Positions 32,738 to 41,726 are shown, numbered from the stretch's first letter. The stretch: 64,000 nucleotides of DNA from Rhodobiaceae bacterium (GCA_021404525.1 JAAWWE010000008.1:1-64000), one strand, 5' to 3'. Notes: generated by a model from the sequence alone, not told the origin. A program made the numbers and translations.

Positions 32738-33853
32738 ATGGGTGATATTGTTATCTCAAGTGCGGTTCGCGAGAACCTCTCTTCTCTGCAGAGCACTGCA
32801 GATCTGCTTTCACGTACGAACAACCGTCTGTCTACTGGTCTTAAAGTTGCGAGCCCAATTGACAACCCGACGTCGTTCTTCACAGCTGAAGGCCTTTCAA
32901 ACCGGGCTGCTGACCTGTCCACACTTCAGGACGACGTTGGTCTGGCTGTTGAAACACTGAACGCTGCTGCTGCAGGTATTGATTCGCTCTCAACATTGGT
33001 TGAGCAAGCTAAATCAACTGCAAACTCTGCGTTGAACACCAAGATCAAAGCAACAGAGATTACCTCTACTGCTTCGTTCACAGACCCAACGACAGCTCTT
33101 TCAGCATTCGCAAACGCTGCGTCTACTGAAACGATCACAATCAACGTCGATGGCGCAACAACAACCATCACAGCGAAAGCTCTGACGGTTTCCAAGTTTG
33201 TGTCAGCTGTTAATGGCATCTCCGGTGTATCTGCCTCTCTCTCCGGCAGTTCTCTGAAAGTGTCAGCTGCAAGCGGTCGTGAAGTGACCATTGCAAGTGG
33301 TGTTGGCTCTTTGGGTGGTGACCTCGGTCTTTCCGGTACATATGACACCGGCACAAACCGTGACAGCTTCGTAACAGACTACAACAACCTCCTGGACCAG
33401 ATTGACCAGTTGGCTGGTGACGCAAGCTTCAACGGCGTGAACCTTCTGAGCGGTGACGACCTGACTGCAACGTTCAACGAAGATGGCTCATCTTCGCTGA
33501 CGATCTCAGGTGTGTCGTTCGACTCATCTGGCCTCGGTCTTAGTGACACGACGACGACTGCATTCGGCAGCGACGCCGGCATCAACGCTGTTTCCGCAGC
33601 TTTGGACTCTGCAACGTCAACACTGCGGACGCAGTCTTCTACCTTCGGTAACAACCTTGCCGTTGTGGAAAACCGTCAGAACTTCACAGAGTCTCTGATC
33701 GGTGTTCTGGAAAGTGGTGCTGGTGGGCTGACCCTCGCTGACACCAACGAAGAAGGTGCAAACCTTCTTGCTCTCCAGACTCGTCAGTCTCTGGGTACAA
33801 CGGCTCTGTCTCTCGCTTCTCAGGGCGACCGGTCGGTTCTTTCGTTCATCTAA
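32738..33853 (+). CDS. Flagellin 3
   Basis: A 371-residue flagellin nearly identical to flagellin 2, including the whole segment NTKIKATEITSTASFTDPT to GTYDTGTNRDSFVTDYNNLLDQIDQL; differences concentrate in residues 230-320 and at the C-terminus (SLASQGDRSVLSFI). The leader has AAATTCCTAGAAAGGG, related to the leader of flagellin 2. A terminator hairpin follows. The two genes are a recent duplication or are kept alike by gene conversion. Confidence 0.97.
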   Translation: MGDIVISSAVRENLSSLQSTADLLSRTNNRLSTGLKVASPIDNPTSFFTAEGLSNRAADLSTLQDDVGLAVETLNAAAAGIDSLSTLVEQAKSTANSALNTKIKATEITSTASFTDPTTALSAFANAASTETITINVDGATTTITAKALTVSKFVSAVNGISGVSASLSGSSLKVSAASGREVTIASGVGSLGGDLGLSGTYDTGTNRDSFVTDYNNLLDQIDQLAGDASFNGVNLLSGDDLTATFNEDGSSSLTISGVSFDSSGLGLSDTTTTAFGSDAGINAVSAALDSATSTLRTQSSTFGNNLAVVENRQNFTESLIGVLESGAGGLTLADTNEEGANLLALQTRQSLGTTALSLASQGDRSVLSFI

Positions 33854-33878
33854 TAGAGAGAACGAAACAGAAATTGAG

Positions 33879-33908
33879 CGGCGGGGACCTTGGTTCCCGC
33901 CGTTCCTT
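33879..33908 (+). terminator. Terminator after flagellin 3
   Basis: CGGCGGGGACC with GGTTCCCGCCG (33879-33902, one G-T pair, short loop) followed by TTCCTTTAT. A good intrinsic terminator. Confidence 0.8.
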
Positions 33909-34030
33909 TATGCGCTGGCTCCATAAGATTTTGGGCCAAAACCTGCTCAAAAACACCTCTTCTTAACCCTGAGTGCCTAAGCTCATTTCATCAATGTTGA
34001 GTTGGTTACTGAAGAGTAAAGGCCTTTTGA

Positions 34031-34423
34031 ATGGCAAATCCGGCGCAAGCCTACGGGAAAATGGCGAAACTTGGGAATGACCCAAGAGAACTTGAAGCAA
34101 ACCTTTTGCTCCGGGCTGCTTCGCAGCTCCAAAAAGTTCGGGATAATTGGGAACCGCGGTCGAAAGACATCCTCCCTGCCCTGCATTTCAACCGACAATT
34201 ATGGTCGATTTTTGCGACATCGGTCACGGGCGAAGAGAGTGAACTCCCTTTAGAGATCCGCCAAAACCTGGCCAATCTCTCTCTCTTTGTATTCAAACAA
34301 ACACTGGCCGTCCAAACATCTTCTGACCCACAGAAGCTGGACTCGCTAATCAACATCAATAGACAGATCGCTGCCGGGCTCTTCCAGAAGCCCACAACAG
34401 AAGCCCAAGAAACAACGCCCTAG
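34031..34423 (+). CDS. flaF: Flagellin regulator FlaF
   Basis: FlaF works with FlbT in flagellin synthesis and is a flagellin secretion factor in Caulobacter. The 130-residue protein has NPAQAYGKMAKLGNDPRELEANLLLRAASQLQ, ALHFNRQLWSIF and LININRQIAAGLF, the family pattern. It follows flagellin 3 and is closed by a strong terminator. Confidence 0.95.
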   Translation: MANPAQAYGKMAKLGNDPRELEANLLLRAASQLQKVRDNWEPRSKDILPALHFNRQLWSIFATSVTGEESELPLEIRQNLANLSLFVFKQTLAVQTSSDPQKLDSLININRQIAAGLFQKPTTEAQETTP

Positions 34424-34447
34424 GCAGCAGCGACATCGCACAAGAAA

Positions 34448-34472
34448 AAACCCGGCGCCAATCGCCGGGTTT
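34448..34472. terminator. Bidirectional terminator between flaF and flgL
   Basis: AAACCCGGCG (34448-34457), loop CCAAT, CGCCGGGTTT (34463-34472), with an A-run before and TTCTTTTG after. It can end both flaF (plus) and the flgE-flgK-flgL operon (minus). Confidence 0.92.
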
Positions 34473-34515
34473 CTTTTGTTGGAAGCCTGGTTGATACCCA
34501 GAAGCCTGCATCAGC

Positions 34516-35997
34516 CTACCTAAGGAAGTTCAGAAGGCTGAGTTCGTTGATCCGCGACGTCACCTGGTAGGCCGCTTCAAGTTGGGTCTGCACCACACCA
34601 AGTTTCGCAGCCACTTCATAGGAATCAGCGTTCTCAACTTCATCGATGATGCCTTTCGACACGGAAATCGATCCCTTCGCCTGATCTTTCGTGCCATCAA
34701 TCTTCGCTTGCAGAAAACCCATTTCCATCAGAGCATCAAGCGGAGACCGTGTATTCGTGTAAGCCACCGTATCGGCGACACGCTCCACCATTTCTCCATA
34801 GGCTTTTTCTTCTAGCGGATCGACCCCAGTAAATGTCGTGACCGCCAAAACAGCAGTCGACTTCATCAAATCAATGATTGAACTGTCATCTGCGCGCACA
34901 CCATAGGAAATCGTCTCATTCTCACCAATTTTGGCGAGCGCAGGTGCGTTGCCAGATGTATCACCGGTGTACCAAAAGACGGTGTTCGTCTCGGTCCCAT
35001 CGACAAGGCCCGTCGCGGAGGTCAACGGAGCGCCGTTCACACGTTGAGGCGGATTGCTCTCGAAGAAATCATTGGCCGCTTCTGCAGCAGATGCAGCTTT
35101 GACAGAAGTCTGGGTCAACTCCTGAAGCGCCGTATCAAACGCCGATTGAAAGTTAGCGGCCGTCGCATTTTCGTCCGCGCCGATCAGAAATTCATTTTCA
35201 CCCAGAGGCGCCGTTGATTTCGCAATCAGCGTTATGGTTTCATTTGTGCCATCTGGCATTGTGAACTCAAACGTAATCGTCTCACCCTGCTGGGGCAGCG
35301 TCGCCGTAAAGTCCACATCCAACGATGGTGGAGAGCCCACTGGGCCCGTCGCCGTCGTCCCGGTCAAAGTAGATGTCGTGCCAACAAGTTTTGCACCAAA
35401 CACGCTCGGATCGGCATCCTCAGCGACCGTGAACGTCGACCCGGCTGTACCGATGGTAAGGCGCCCGCGATTGTCTGCGCCCATATCCGCTTGCGCGCGG
35501 TCCGCAATCAAGTCTTCCAGGCCCGCGCGGGTCGTGTCACCGCGCAGCATCAATTCTGGCAACGCCACAGGTGGCGCAGCAGTATCCCTGCCGCCAAACA
35601 TGTGACGACCTTCAAGCTCTGTGTTCAGCAATGAGGCGATCTCATCAAACTGAGAAGCGGCAGACAATTGCAATTGGGTCTGCCCCGCTCCGGTCAGATC
35701 GAAGGACGTTGTCAGCGAGTCTGTGCGAAGCGTCGAGGCTATCTCGTCCATTCTCGTCAACGCAGTTGACTGGACGCCGAGCCGCAGGTTCACCAGCTCC
35801 ATGGTTTTGACATAACCTTCGAGTGAACTGATCTGGTCGCGAAGGGACAAAACAACAGAAGCATCAGATCCAAGGCCACCATAGGTCTCCGCCTTTTTGC
35901 CGGTTACCAATTGCCGGCTCAGATCATCCTGAGTTGACTTCAAGGCATTGACTTCGTCCTGCATCCTCAATGTTCTAGCGAGGGATGAGATTTCCAT
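34516..35997 (-). CDS. flgL: Hook-filament junction protein FlgL
   Basis: FlgL (HAP3) joins the hook to the filament. It has the flagellin-like N-terminal helix MEISSLARTLRMQDEVNALKSTQDDLSRQLVTGKKAETYGGLG and a C-terminal helix ending SYEVAAKLGVVQTQLEAAYQVTSRINELSLLNFLR. At 493 residues it is much longer than E. coli FlgL (317); the extra length is a Thr/Ala-rich insertion with immunoglobulin-like strands at about 130-330. It is the last gene of flgE-flgK-flgL, 19 bases after flgK. Confidence 0.93.
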   Translation of the reverse strand: MEISSLARTLRMQDEVNALKSTQDDLSRQLVTGKKAETYGGLGSDASVVLSLRDQISSLEGYVKTMELVNLRLGVQSTALTRMDEIASTLRTDSLTTSFDLTGAGQTQLQLSAASQFDEIASLLNTELEGRHMFGGRDTAAPPVALPELMLRGDTTRAGLEDLIADRAQADMGADNRGRLTIGTAGSTFTVAEDADPSVFGAKLVGTTSTLTGTTATGPVGSPPSLDVDFTATLPQQGETITFEFTMPDGTNETITLIAKSTAPLGENEFLIGADENATAANFQSAFDTALQELTQTSVKAASAAEAANDFFESNPPQRVNGAPLTSATGLVDGTETNTVFWYTGDTSGNAPALAKIGENETISYGVRADDSSIIDLMKSTAVLAVTTFTGVDPLEEKAYGEMVERVADTVAYTNTRSPLDALMEMGFLQAKIDGTKDQAKGSISVSKGIIDEVENADSYEVAAKLGVVQTQLEAAYQVTSRINELSLLNFLR

Positions 35998-36016
35998 GTG
36001 TCTACTCCACCTTGTC

Positions 36017-37885
36017 TTAGCGGCCGATATTCAGCATGATTTGCATCAGTTCCTGAACCGTCGTCATGACCCGTGCATTAGCGCTATAGGCTGTTTCAAG
36101 AACCAATAGGTTCGACATTTCAGTATCAATATCGACACCTGCATCAGCGTCATACTGTGCCTGCAACGTATCGCGTATGATTTTGAACGACGAGACAGCG
36201 TTTTCCGCATTTGCTGCCTGTGACGCCTGGTAGTCAACGACGCGTCTTGCAAATGCATCGATCGACCCTTCGAACGGAGCCGACGAACTTCCAATACCAA
36301 CGTCAGCCGCATAGCTGCGGATATCGTTTGTCAGTCGCTCAATCAAATCAAGCGGGCGTGTTGGATCACCAACATCGGTCGCTGGTGCTGTGCTGTACGC
36401 AACAAGAAGCGAACTATCAGCAACGACGGTATCGTTCACGCGGATGCGCTGCGCAATACCCGTCTTCTGCCCACCATTGTCCAGGCTGTTGGAGTAAATT
36501 GTCTGGCCATTGCCATCAACAAACAGAGCCATGCCCGTGCCCGCATCAGTCAGAGCAGCAGGTGTCGTTGTCGTCGACAGTGAATTGATATCAGATGTGG
36601 CTCCAGCACCATCATCCACAAACCTCAGCGTCGTACCAGCCGGGTTGGAAACAACAACCGCAGCAGGAAGAGCTGCATTCAGATCCGTTACAATGGTCCC
36701 GATCGGCTGCGTCCAATCTATCCCAATGACGGTGTCGTTTGGATTGTTGGTAGCAGTATTGCTCAAAGGCAAAACACTTGGGTCTTCAACCTTGACGATC
36801 GTTACATTCGTCGTTGTCCCACCAATTGTGTAACTCAGATTAATGGTGTTGCCGGAAAGCATGCCAGCTGTGTCAACTTCAAACCCAGTAGCCGCACCTG
36901 CAACAACAGCTGTGCCGTTGGTTGTCTCTTCCGAAAGCGACAGCATGAGTTCAGAAGCCAGTTCGTCAAGCTGAGATTGCGCTTCAGTCAGGGTTGTGTC
37001 TCTGAGCTCAATGAGCGCAGCGATCTCACCAGACCGGAATGCGCCAGCCGCAATAAGGTCGACTGAGGTAGACCCGGCTGTCAAAGAGATCGTCCCGACC
37101 GTTCGTTGGGTTGGATCAGAGCTGTAGACCGACGTTGCATCCATTGATGTGCGCTCATCAAACGTGAGCTCAGCCGCAGTGGAATCCAACAGCGCAAAGC
37201 CGCCACCAGTGAAGAGGCTCACCGCGCCATCTGATCGCGAGACAACATTGATATCCATCAGCTCAGCAAGCCGATCAATTGCGATATCGCGCTGATCAGC
37301 AAGATCAGCCGTATCGCCCGTTGTCGCGCCCGCGCGAACGATCTGATCATTGATCGTCGCGATCCGCTTCAACAGAACATCAGCCTCTTCGATTGCCGCG
37401 CCGATGCCGGCCTCAGCTTCAAGGCGCAAACTCTGCACCAGGTCAGACATGCTATTGAGCGAGTCTGCCAGGTCATCGGCCTCATTGAGGACGTTTGCCC
37501 GGATCGCCGCATTCTCTGGCGTCGTAGACATTGCCTGCAGTGCATCTGTCAGCTCGGCCAATCGCGAAGAGAGGGCGATGCCGGAATCTGAGGCCCCCAT
37601 CGCCGTATCAATGCGCGAAAGGTAGTCAGCGGCCGTCTGGGCAGCAATTGTATCGGCTTTGGCAACGCGGAGCTGCTGCTGTTGCAGCAGATCAATGTCC
37701 CGTTGAGCAGCTGAATAAGCAACACCGATGCTCCGCCCATCGACCAACTGGCTATGGGTCGTAAGCGTTTTGCGGGTATATCCAGGCGTTCCAGCATTCG
37801 CGATGTTGCGCGAAACCACATCAATGCCAGCCTGTGTGGCATTGAGGCCGCTAATGGAAGCATGGAGCGCGTTCGTAAGTGTCAT
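36017..37885 (-). CDS. flgK: Hook-filament junction protein FlgK
   Basis: FlgK (HAP1) sits on the hook below FlgL. The 622-residue protein starts MTLTNALHASISGLNATQAGIDVVSRNIANAGTPGYTRKTL, with the rod/hook NIAN motif, and ends in the C-terminal helix DTEMSNLLVLETAYSANARVMTTVQELMQIMLNIGR. A coiled coil lies at residues 130-200. Between flgE and flgK are 53 bases without a terminator, so they share a transcript. Confidence 0.96.
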   Translation of the reverse strand: MTLTNALHASISGLNATQAGIDVVSRNIANAGTPGYTRKTLTTHSQLVDGRSIGVAYSAAQRDIDLLQQQQLRVAKADTIAAQTAADYLSRIDTAMGASDSGIALSSRLAELTDALQAMSTTPENAAIRANVLNEADDLADSLNSMSDLVQSLRLEAEAGIGAAIEEADVLLKRIATINDQIVRAGATTGDTADLADQRDIAIDRLAELMDINVVSRSDGAVSLFTGGGFALLDSTAAELTFDERTSMDATSVYSSDPTQRTVGTISLTAGSTSVDLIAAGAFRSGEIAALIELRDTTLTEAQSQLDELASELMLSLSEETTNGTAVVAGAATGFEVDTAGMLSGNTINLSYTIGGTTTNVTIVKVEDPSVLPLSNTATNNPNDTVIGIDWTQPIGTIVTDLNAALPAAVVVSNPAGTTLRFVDDGAGATSDINSLSTTTTPAALTDAGTGMALFVDGNGQTIYSNSLDNGGQKTGIAQRIRVNDTVVADSSLLVAYSTAPATDVGDPTRPLDLIERLTNDIRSYAADVGIGSSSAPFEGSIDAFARRVVDYQASQAANAENAVSSFKIIRDTLQAQYDADAGVDIDTEMSNLLVLETAYSANARVMTTVQELMQIMLNIGR

Positions 37886-37938
37886 CGGACTACCAATAGT
37901 TTGGAAGAGGAGCTACAGAGCTGCCCTCACCTGCCTAC

Positions 37939-39339
37939 TTATCGTTTCATGTTCAGCGTTTCGGTGATCATTTCATCAGCCGTGGTCACAATCCGCGTGT
38001 TAGCGGAATAGGCCTGCTGGGTGATGATCAGTTTGGAAAACTCATCCGCAATGTCGACATTTGAGCCTTCAAGAGCCGCCGCAACAACAGCGCCGCCGCT
38101 CCCAGTCAATGCTTCGCCTGAGCCCTGAGTAGAGGCAAATGCACCACCATCAAGTTTCTGGAGTTCATTCGGGTCGTTGAAACGCACCACTGTGACTTCA
38201 GCAAGGTCGACAGACTTCCCGTTTGAATAAGTGCCAACAATGCGACCATCATTAGACACGGCGACTTCAAGCAAGGAACCCGAGGCAAATCCATCCTGGT
38301 CAAGTGCATTGACCGTCACATTGCCGTTGGTGTCCTCAAACTGGGTGATGTTTGACGTGCCATGGTCCAGCGTCACATTGCCAATATTGTTTCCATTGAT
38401 GGTCAGGTTGGTGATGGTCGCCGATGAAACAGCTGGCGTGAGCTGTCCATTGGCGAAAACATAGTCCTGTCCGACATTGTTCCATTTGGCGGCAGTACCT
38501 GTCGCGGTATCGCTGGTTTTATAGAACATGTTCCAGGTATCGCTGTCTGCGAGGCCTGCAGGACCGTCACCGTCCGTATTTTCAACTTTAGCCCACCGGA
38601 TCTGGACCTGTAGAGGGGCGCCGAGATCGTCATAAACCGTTATGGAGCCGCCTGCGAGAGAGCGGTCAAGAAAAAGGGACTCTTCGCCGGCCTGAACGAA
38701 ACCATTGCCCGCACCACCTGTCACCGTTGTCGGGTCATTGGCAAAGGTACCAGCAAGCAGCAATTCACTGCCTGCAATGGTTGTGTTGGAGTTCACAGTC
38801 TCTGGATAGGCTGGCAGGTTGGCTTCATAGTCGATGACCGTGGTCAGGTTCGCATCAAGGAAAGACCGATTAACCTGAATAGCTGAGGGCACATCGCCGA
38901 CTGGGTTGCCAGTCGCAATATCAATGTCGACCCCTTGCAGGTAGTAGCCTGAGCTGTTCACGAGATAGCCGTTTCGGTCCATCTCAAAATCGCCCTGACG
39001 TGTATATCTGTCGACGTCCAAAAGCACCGGCTGATTGTCGAGAGAGCCAACAGCCTCTGACACGACGAAGAAACCTTCACCGTTAATCGCCATATTGGTC
39101 GCAACTGAGCTCGCATTAATCGCACCCTGCACATTGTTAGTGTAGGCAGGCTGCGCATAGGTCGTCCCTGGCAGGTGGAAATTCTGGCCGCTGGATGTCA
39201 CGGAATCATAAAAGCTCGTGTCAGTCCGTTTGAACCCGGTTGTCTGCGAATTCGCGATATTGTCCGAAATATGGGACAGCGCTGTGGCTTGTGCCCGAAT
39301 CCCTGAAATCGCCGTCGACATCGCACCGTTGAAGCTCAT
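37939..39339 (-). CDS. flgE: Flagellar hook protein FlgE
   Basis: FlgE builds the hook. The 466-residue protein starts MSFNGAMSTAISGIRAQATALSHISDNIANSQTTGFKRTDT and ends with the hook-family C-terminal NVDIADEFSKLIITQQAYSANTRIVTTADEMITETLNMKR. The ATG at 39339 has a very good AAGGAG; the 26-codon upstream extension is not supported. First gene of the operon, with a sigma-54 promoter 60 bases upstream. Confidence 0.96.
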   Translation of the reverse strand: MSFNGAMSTAISGIRAQATALSHISDNIANSQTTGFKRTDTSFYDSVTSSGQNFHLPGTTYAQPAYTNNVQGAINASSVATNMAINGEGFFVVSEAVGSLDNQPVLLDVDRYTRQGDFEMDRNGYLVNSSGYYLQGVDIDIATGNPVGDVPSAIQVNRSFLDANLTTVIDYEANLPAYPETVNSNTTIAGSELLLAGTFANDPTTVTGGAGNGFVQAGEESLFLDRSLAGGSITVYDDLGAPLQVQIRWAKVENTDGDGPAGLADSDTWNMFYKTSDTATGTAAKWNNVGQDYVFANGQLTPAVSSATITNLTINGNNIGNVTLDHGTSNITQFEDTNGNVTVNALDQDGFASGSLLEVAVSNDGRIVGTYSNGKSVDLAEVTVVRFNDPNELQKLDGGAFASTQGSGEALTGSGGAVVAAALEGSNVDIADEFSKLIITQQAYSANTRIVTTADEMITETLNMKR

Positions 39340-39397
39340 CTGTCCTATCTCCTTAAACCTGCCCATAGGCGGGGAACACTCGTTGGGAAGGTAGAAC

Positions 39398-39412
39398 GCA
39401 AGGACTGGGCCA
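39398..39412 (-). promoter_or_regulatory. Sigma-54 promoter of flgE-flgK-flgL
   Basis: On the minus strand TGGCCC-AGTCC-TTGC, with exact GG-N10-GC spacing; it differs from the promoter of flagellin 1 only in the spacer. It predicts a leader of roughly 45-50 bases before flgE. Confidence 0.82.
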
Positions 39413-39485
39413 GACATTTATTCTTTTTATTTCAATGGGTTAGCCGAGCAACCACCTCACCTAACCGGGCAAATTCGGCGCCCTA

Positions 39486-39502
39486 CCCGGCAATATCTGC
39501 CG
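39486..39502. promoter_or_regulatory. FlbD/ftr-like palindrome upstream of flgE
   Basis: CCCGGCA-ATATC-TGCCG lies about 75 bases upstream of the flgE sigma-54 promoter, a good position for a sigma-54 activator. It matches the palindromes at 8012, 22416 and 22439. A partial copy lies at 39466. Confidence 0.55.
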
Positions 39503-39672
39503 CAACGTCGGCAACGTATTTAGAGACCATCTGTTCAATGTTGAGAGAGCCATTCCCAAGACCTTTCCGGCCTTTTGCTTGAACGTAAGACCCGCTAGCC
39601 CTAGGTTCTGTGGCAATTATGAACAGGGAACCAGACCGCAGCAGGCGGTCAACCAAATAAGGCCGAGGAAGC

Positions 39673-40518
39673 ATGAAGTTCGAAGGTACTAAAGATTACG
39701 TCGCAACAGATGATCTACGGATCGCAGTCAACGCGGCAATCACGCTGGAGCGCCCCCTTCTGATTAAGGGTGAGCCAGGAACTGGTAAAACCGTTCTGGC
39801 GGAAGAGATGTCAAAAGCACTCGATGCAGAGCTCATTACCTGGCACATCAAGTCCACCACAAAAGCCCAGCAGGGCCTTTATGAATATGATGCTGTTTCA
39901 CGCCTGCGCGACAGCCAGCTGGGTGACGAACGGGTCAACGACATTTCGAACTACATCGAACGCGGCAAACTCTGGGAGAGTTTTGAGCGCGAAAAACGCC
40001 CGGTACTCCTGATCGACGAGATCGACAAGGCCGACATCGAATTCCCAAATGATCTGCTTCTTGAACTCGACCGCATGGAATTCTTTGTCTACGAAACCGG
40101 TGAAACAATTAAAGCGGCCCAGCGGCCTATTGTTGTGATCACCTCCAATAATGAAAAAGAACTGCCGGACGCCTTCCTGCGCCGCTGTTTCTTCCACTAC
40201 ATCAACTTCCCGGACGAAGAGACGATGAAAAAGATCATCGCCGTCCATTTCCCAGACCTCAAAGGTCGCCTGATCCAAGAAGCATTGAATGTTTTCTACG
40301 AAATCCGCGACGTACCGGGCCTGAAGAAGAAGCCATCCACATCTGAACTCCTGGACTGGCTGAAGCTCCTCCTGGTGGAAGACATTTCCCCGGAAGACCT
40401 CAAGGAACGCGATCCGTCCAAGCTCATCCCACCTCTCCATGGCGCACTGCTCAAGAACGAGCAGGATGTGCACCTGTTTGAGCGTCTGGCCTTCCTTGCC
40501 CGTCGTGAGCGCAACTAG
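39673..40518 (+). CDS. MoxR-family AAA+ ATPase
   Basis: A 281-residue ATPase with Walker A GEPGTGKT (33-40), Walker B VLLIDEID (111-118), sensor 1 ITSNNEKELPDAFLRRC and a helical lid. MoxR ATPases act as chaperones with partner proteins that carry a VWA domain, here the next gene, 26 bases downstream. Cytoplasmic. The substrate is unknown; related pairs serve metal-enzyme maturation (CoxD/CoxE, NorQ/NorD). Confidence 0.9.
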   Translation: MKFEGTKDYVATDDLRIAVNAAITLERPLLIKGEPGTGKTVLAEEMSKALDAELITWHIKSTTKAQQGLYEYDAVSRLRDSQLGDERVNDISNYIERGKLWESFEREKRPVLLIDEIDKADIEFPNDLLLELDRMEFFVYETGETIKAAQRPIVVITSNNEKELPDAFLRRCFFHYINFPDEETMKKIIAVHFPDLKGRLIQEALNVFYEIRDVPGLKKKPSTSELLDWLKLLLVEDISPEDLKERDPSKLIPPLHGALLKNEQDVHLFERLAFLARRERN

Positions 40519-40544
40519 AACCTGGGCAGCAAAAGGAGACGAAC

Positions 40545-41726
40545 ATGTTCGTTAACTTCTTTCATGAGCTGAAATCGGCCAACGTCCCGGTCTCCCTGCG
40601 TGAATATCTCACGCTTCTGGAAGCCATGGACCGTAAGGTCATCGAGGACAAGGTAGAGGACTTCTATTACCTCTCCCGCTCTGCTCTCGTTAAAGACGAG
40701 CGCAATCTCGACAAGTTCGACCGCGTCTTTTCGCATGTTTTCAAAGGCCTGGACTCCCTGGAAGAAGGCGATATCGCCCAAATTCCAGAAGAATGGCTGA
40801 AATCGCTCACCGAGAAATTCCTGACCGAAGAAGAAAAAGCCCAGATCGAAGCACTGGGTGGTTGGGAAAAGATCATGGAAGAGCTGCAAAAGCGGCTCGA
40901 GGAGCAGGAAAAGCGCCACGAGGGCGGCAATAAGTGGATCGGCACCGGCGGGACCTCCCCGTTTGGCGCGGATGGCTACAATCCAGAAGGCGTGCGTATC
41001 GGCCAGAAGGAAGGACGCCACGGCAAGGCGGTCAAAGTCTGGGATAAGCGCGAATACAAGAACCTGGATGATGGCGTGGAACTGGGCACCCGGAACATCA
41101 AGATGGCGCTCCGCCGTCTTCGCCGTTTTGCCCGCGATGGTCAGCCAACAGAATTGGATCTGGACGATACGATCAAATCAACCGCGCACCAGGGCTATCT
41201 CGATATCAAGATGGTCCCAGAGCGGAAAAACAAGATCAACGTCCTGATCTTCTTTGATATCGGCGGCTCCATGGACAGCCATATCAAACTCTGTGAGGAA
41301 CTCTTCTCCGCGGCACGGACTGAGTTCAAAAACATGGAGTATTTCTACTTCCACAACTGTCTCTATGAATATGTCTGGAAGGACAATAAGCGCCGCCATC
41401 AGGAGCGCATGGAGACCTGGGACGTTCTTCACAAATACCCATCAGACTACAAAGTGATCTTTGTCGGCGACGCCACCATGTCGCCGTACGAAATCACCTA
41501 TGCCGGTGGGTCCGTGGAGCATTGGAATGAAGAACCAGGCGCCATCTGGCTGGAACGCATTCAGCAGATCTATGAGAGCGCCATCTGGCTGAACCCGGTT
41601 GCGGAACGCCATTGGGAATACACGCCGTCCATTCAGGTGATCGAACAGGTCTTCCAGGACCGTATGTTCCCCCTCACCCTGGAAGGGTTGGACAATGCCA
41701 TGAGGGAACTCTCTCGCGCCTCCTAA
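40545..41726 (+). CDS. VWA (CoxE-like) protein, MoxR partner
   Basis: A 393-residue protein with a helical N-terminal half (residues 1-125, charged, with EEWLKSLTEKFLTEEEKAQIEALGGWEKIMEELQKRLEEQEKR), a middle segment with DKREYKNLDDGVELGTRNIKMALRRLRRFARDGQPTELDLDDTI, and a C-terminal von Willebrand A domain with a MIDAS-like FFDIGGSMDSH (Asp near 237; DxGGS instead of the usual DxSxS). It forms a two-gene unit with the MoxR ATPase and ends before a terminator. The general pairing is well known, the target is not. Confidence 0.85.
   Translation: MFVNFFHELKSANVPVSLREYLTLLEAMDRKVIEDKVEDFYYLSRSALVKDERNLDKFDRVFSHVFKGLDSLEEGDIAQIPEEWLKSLTEKFLTEEEKAQIEALGGWEKIMEELQKRLEEQEKRHEGGNKWIGTGGTSPFGADGYNPEGVRIGQKEGRHGKAVKVWDKREYKNLDDGVELGTRNIKMALRRLRRFARDGQPTELDLDDTIKSTAHQGYLDIKMVPERKNKINVLIFFDIGGSMDSHIKLCEELFSAARTEFKNMEYFYFHNCLYEYVWKDNKRRHQERMETWDVLHKYPSDYKVIFVGDATMSPYEITYAGGSVEHWNEEPGAIWLERIQQIYESAIWLNPVAERHWEYTPSIQVIEQVFQDRMFPLTLEGLDNAMRELSRAS

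Larger units (their letters stand above)
30851..33853 (+). repeat. Direct repeat formed by flagellin genes 2 and 3
   Basis: The 5' two thirds of 30851-31969 and 32738-33853 are almost identical in nucleotide sequence, including silent positions; for example the stretch from 31139 and from 33026 differ in only a few bases per hundred. The copies are in the same direction with flbT between them, so recombination between them could delete flbT. Confidence 0.85.

Noticed and set aside
39483-39674. A 63-codon minus-strand frame between flgE and moxR
   Set aside because: Its start lies on the moxR start and its end contains the palindrome that looks like a regulator site; no Shine-Dalgarno or family match was seen.
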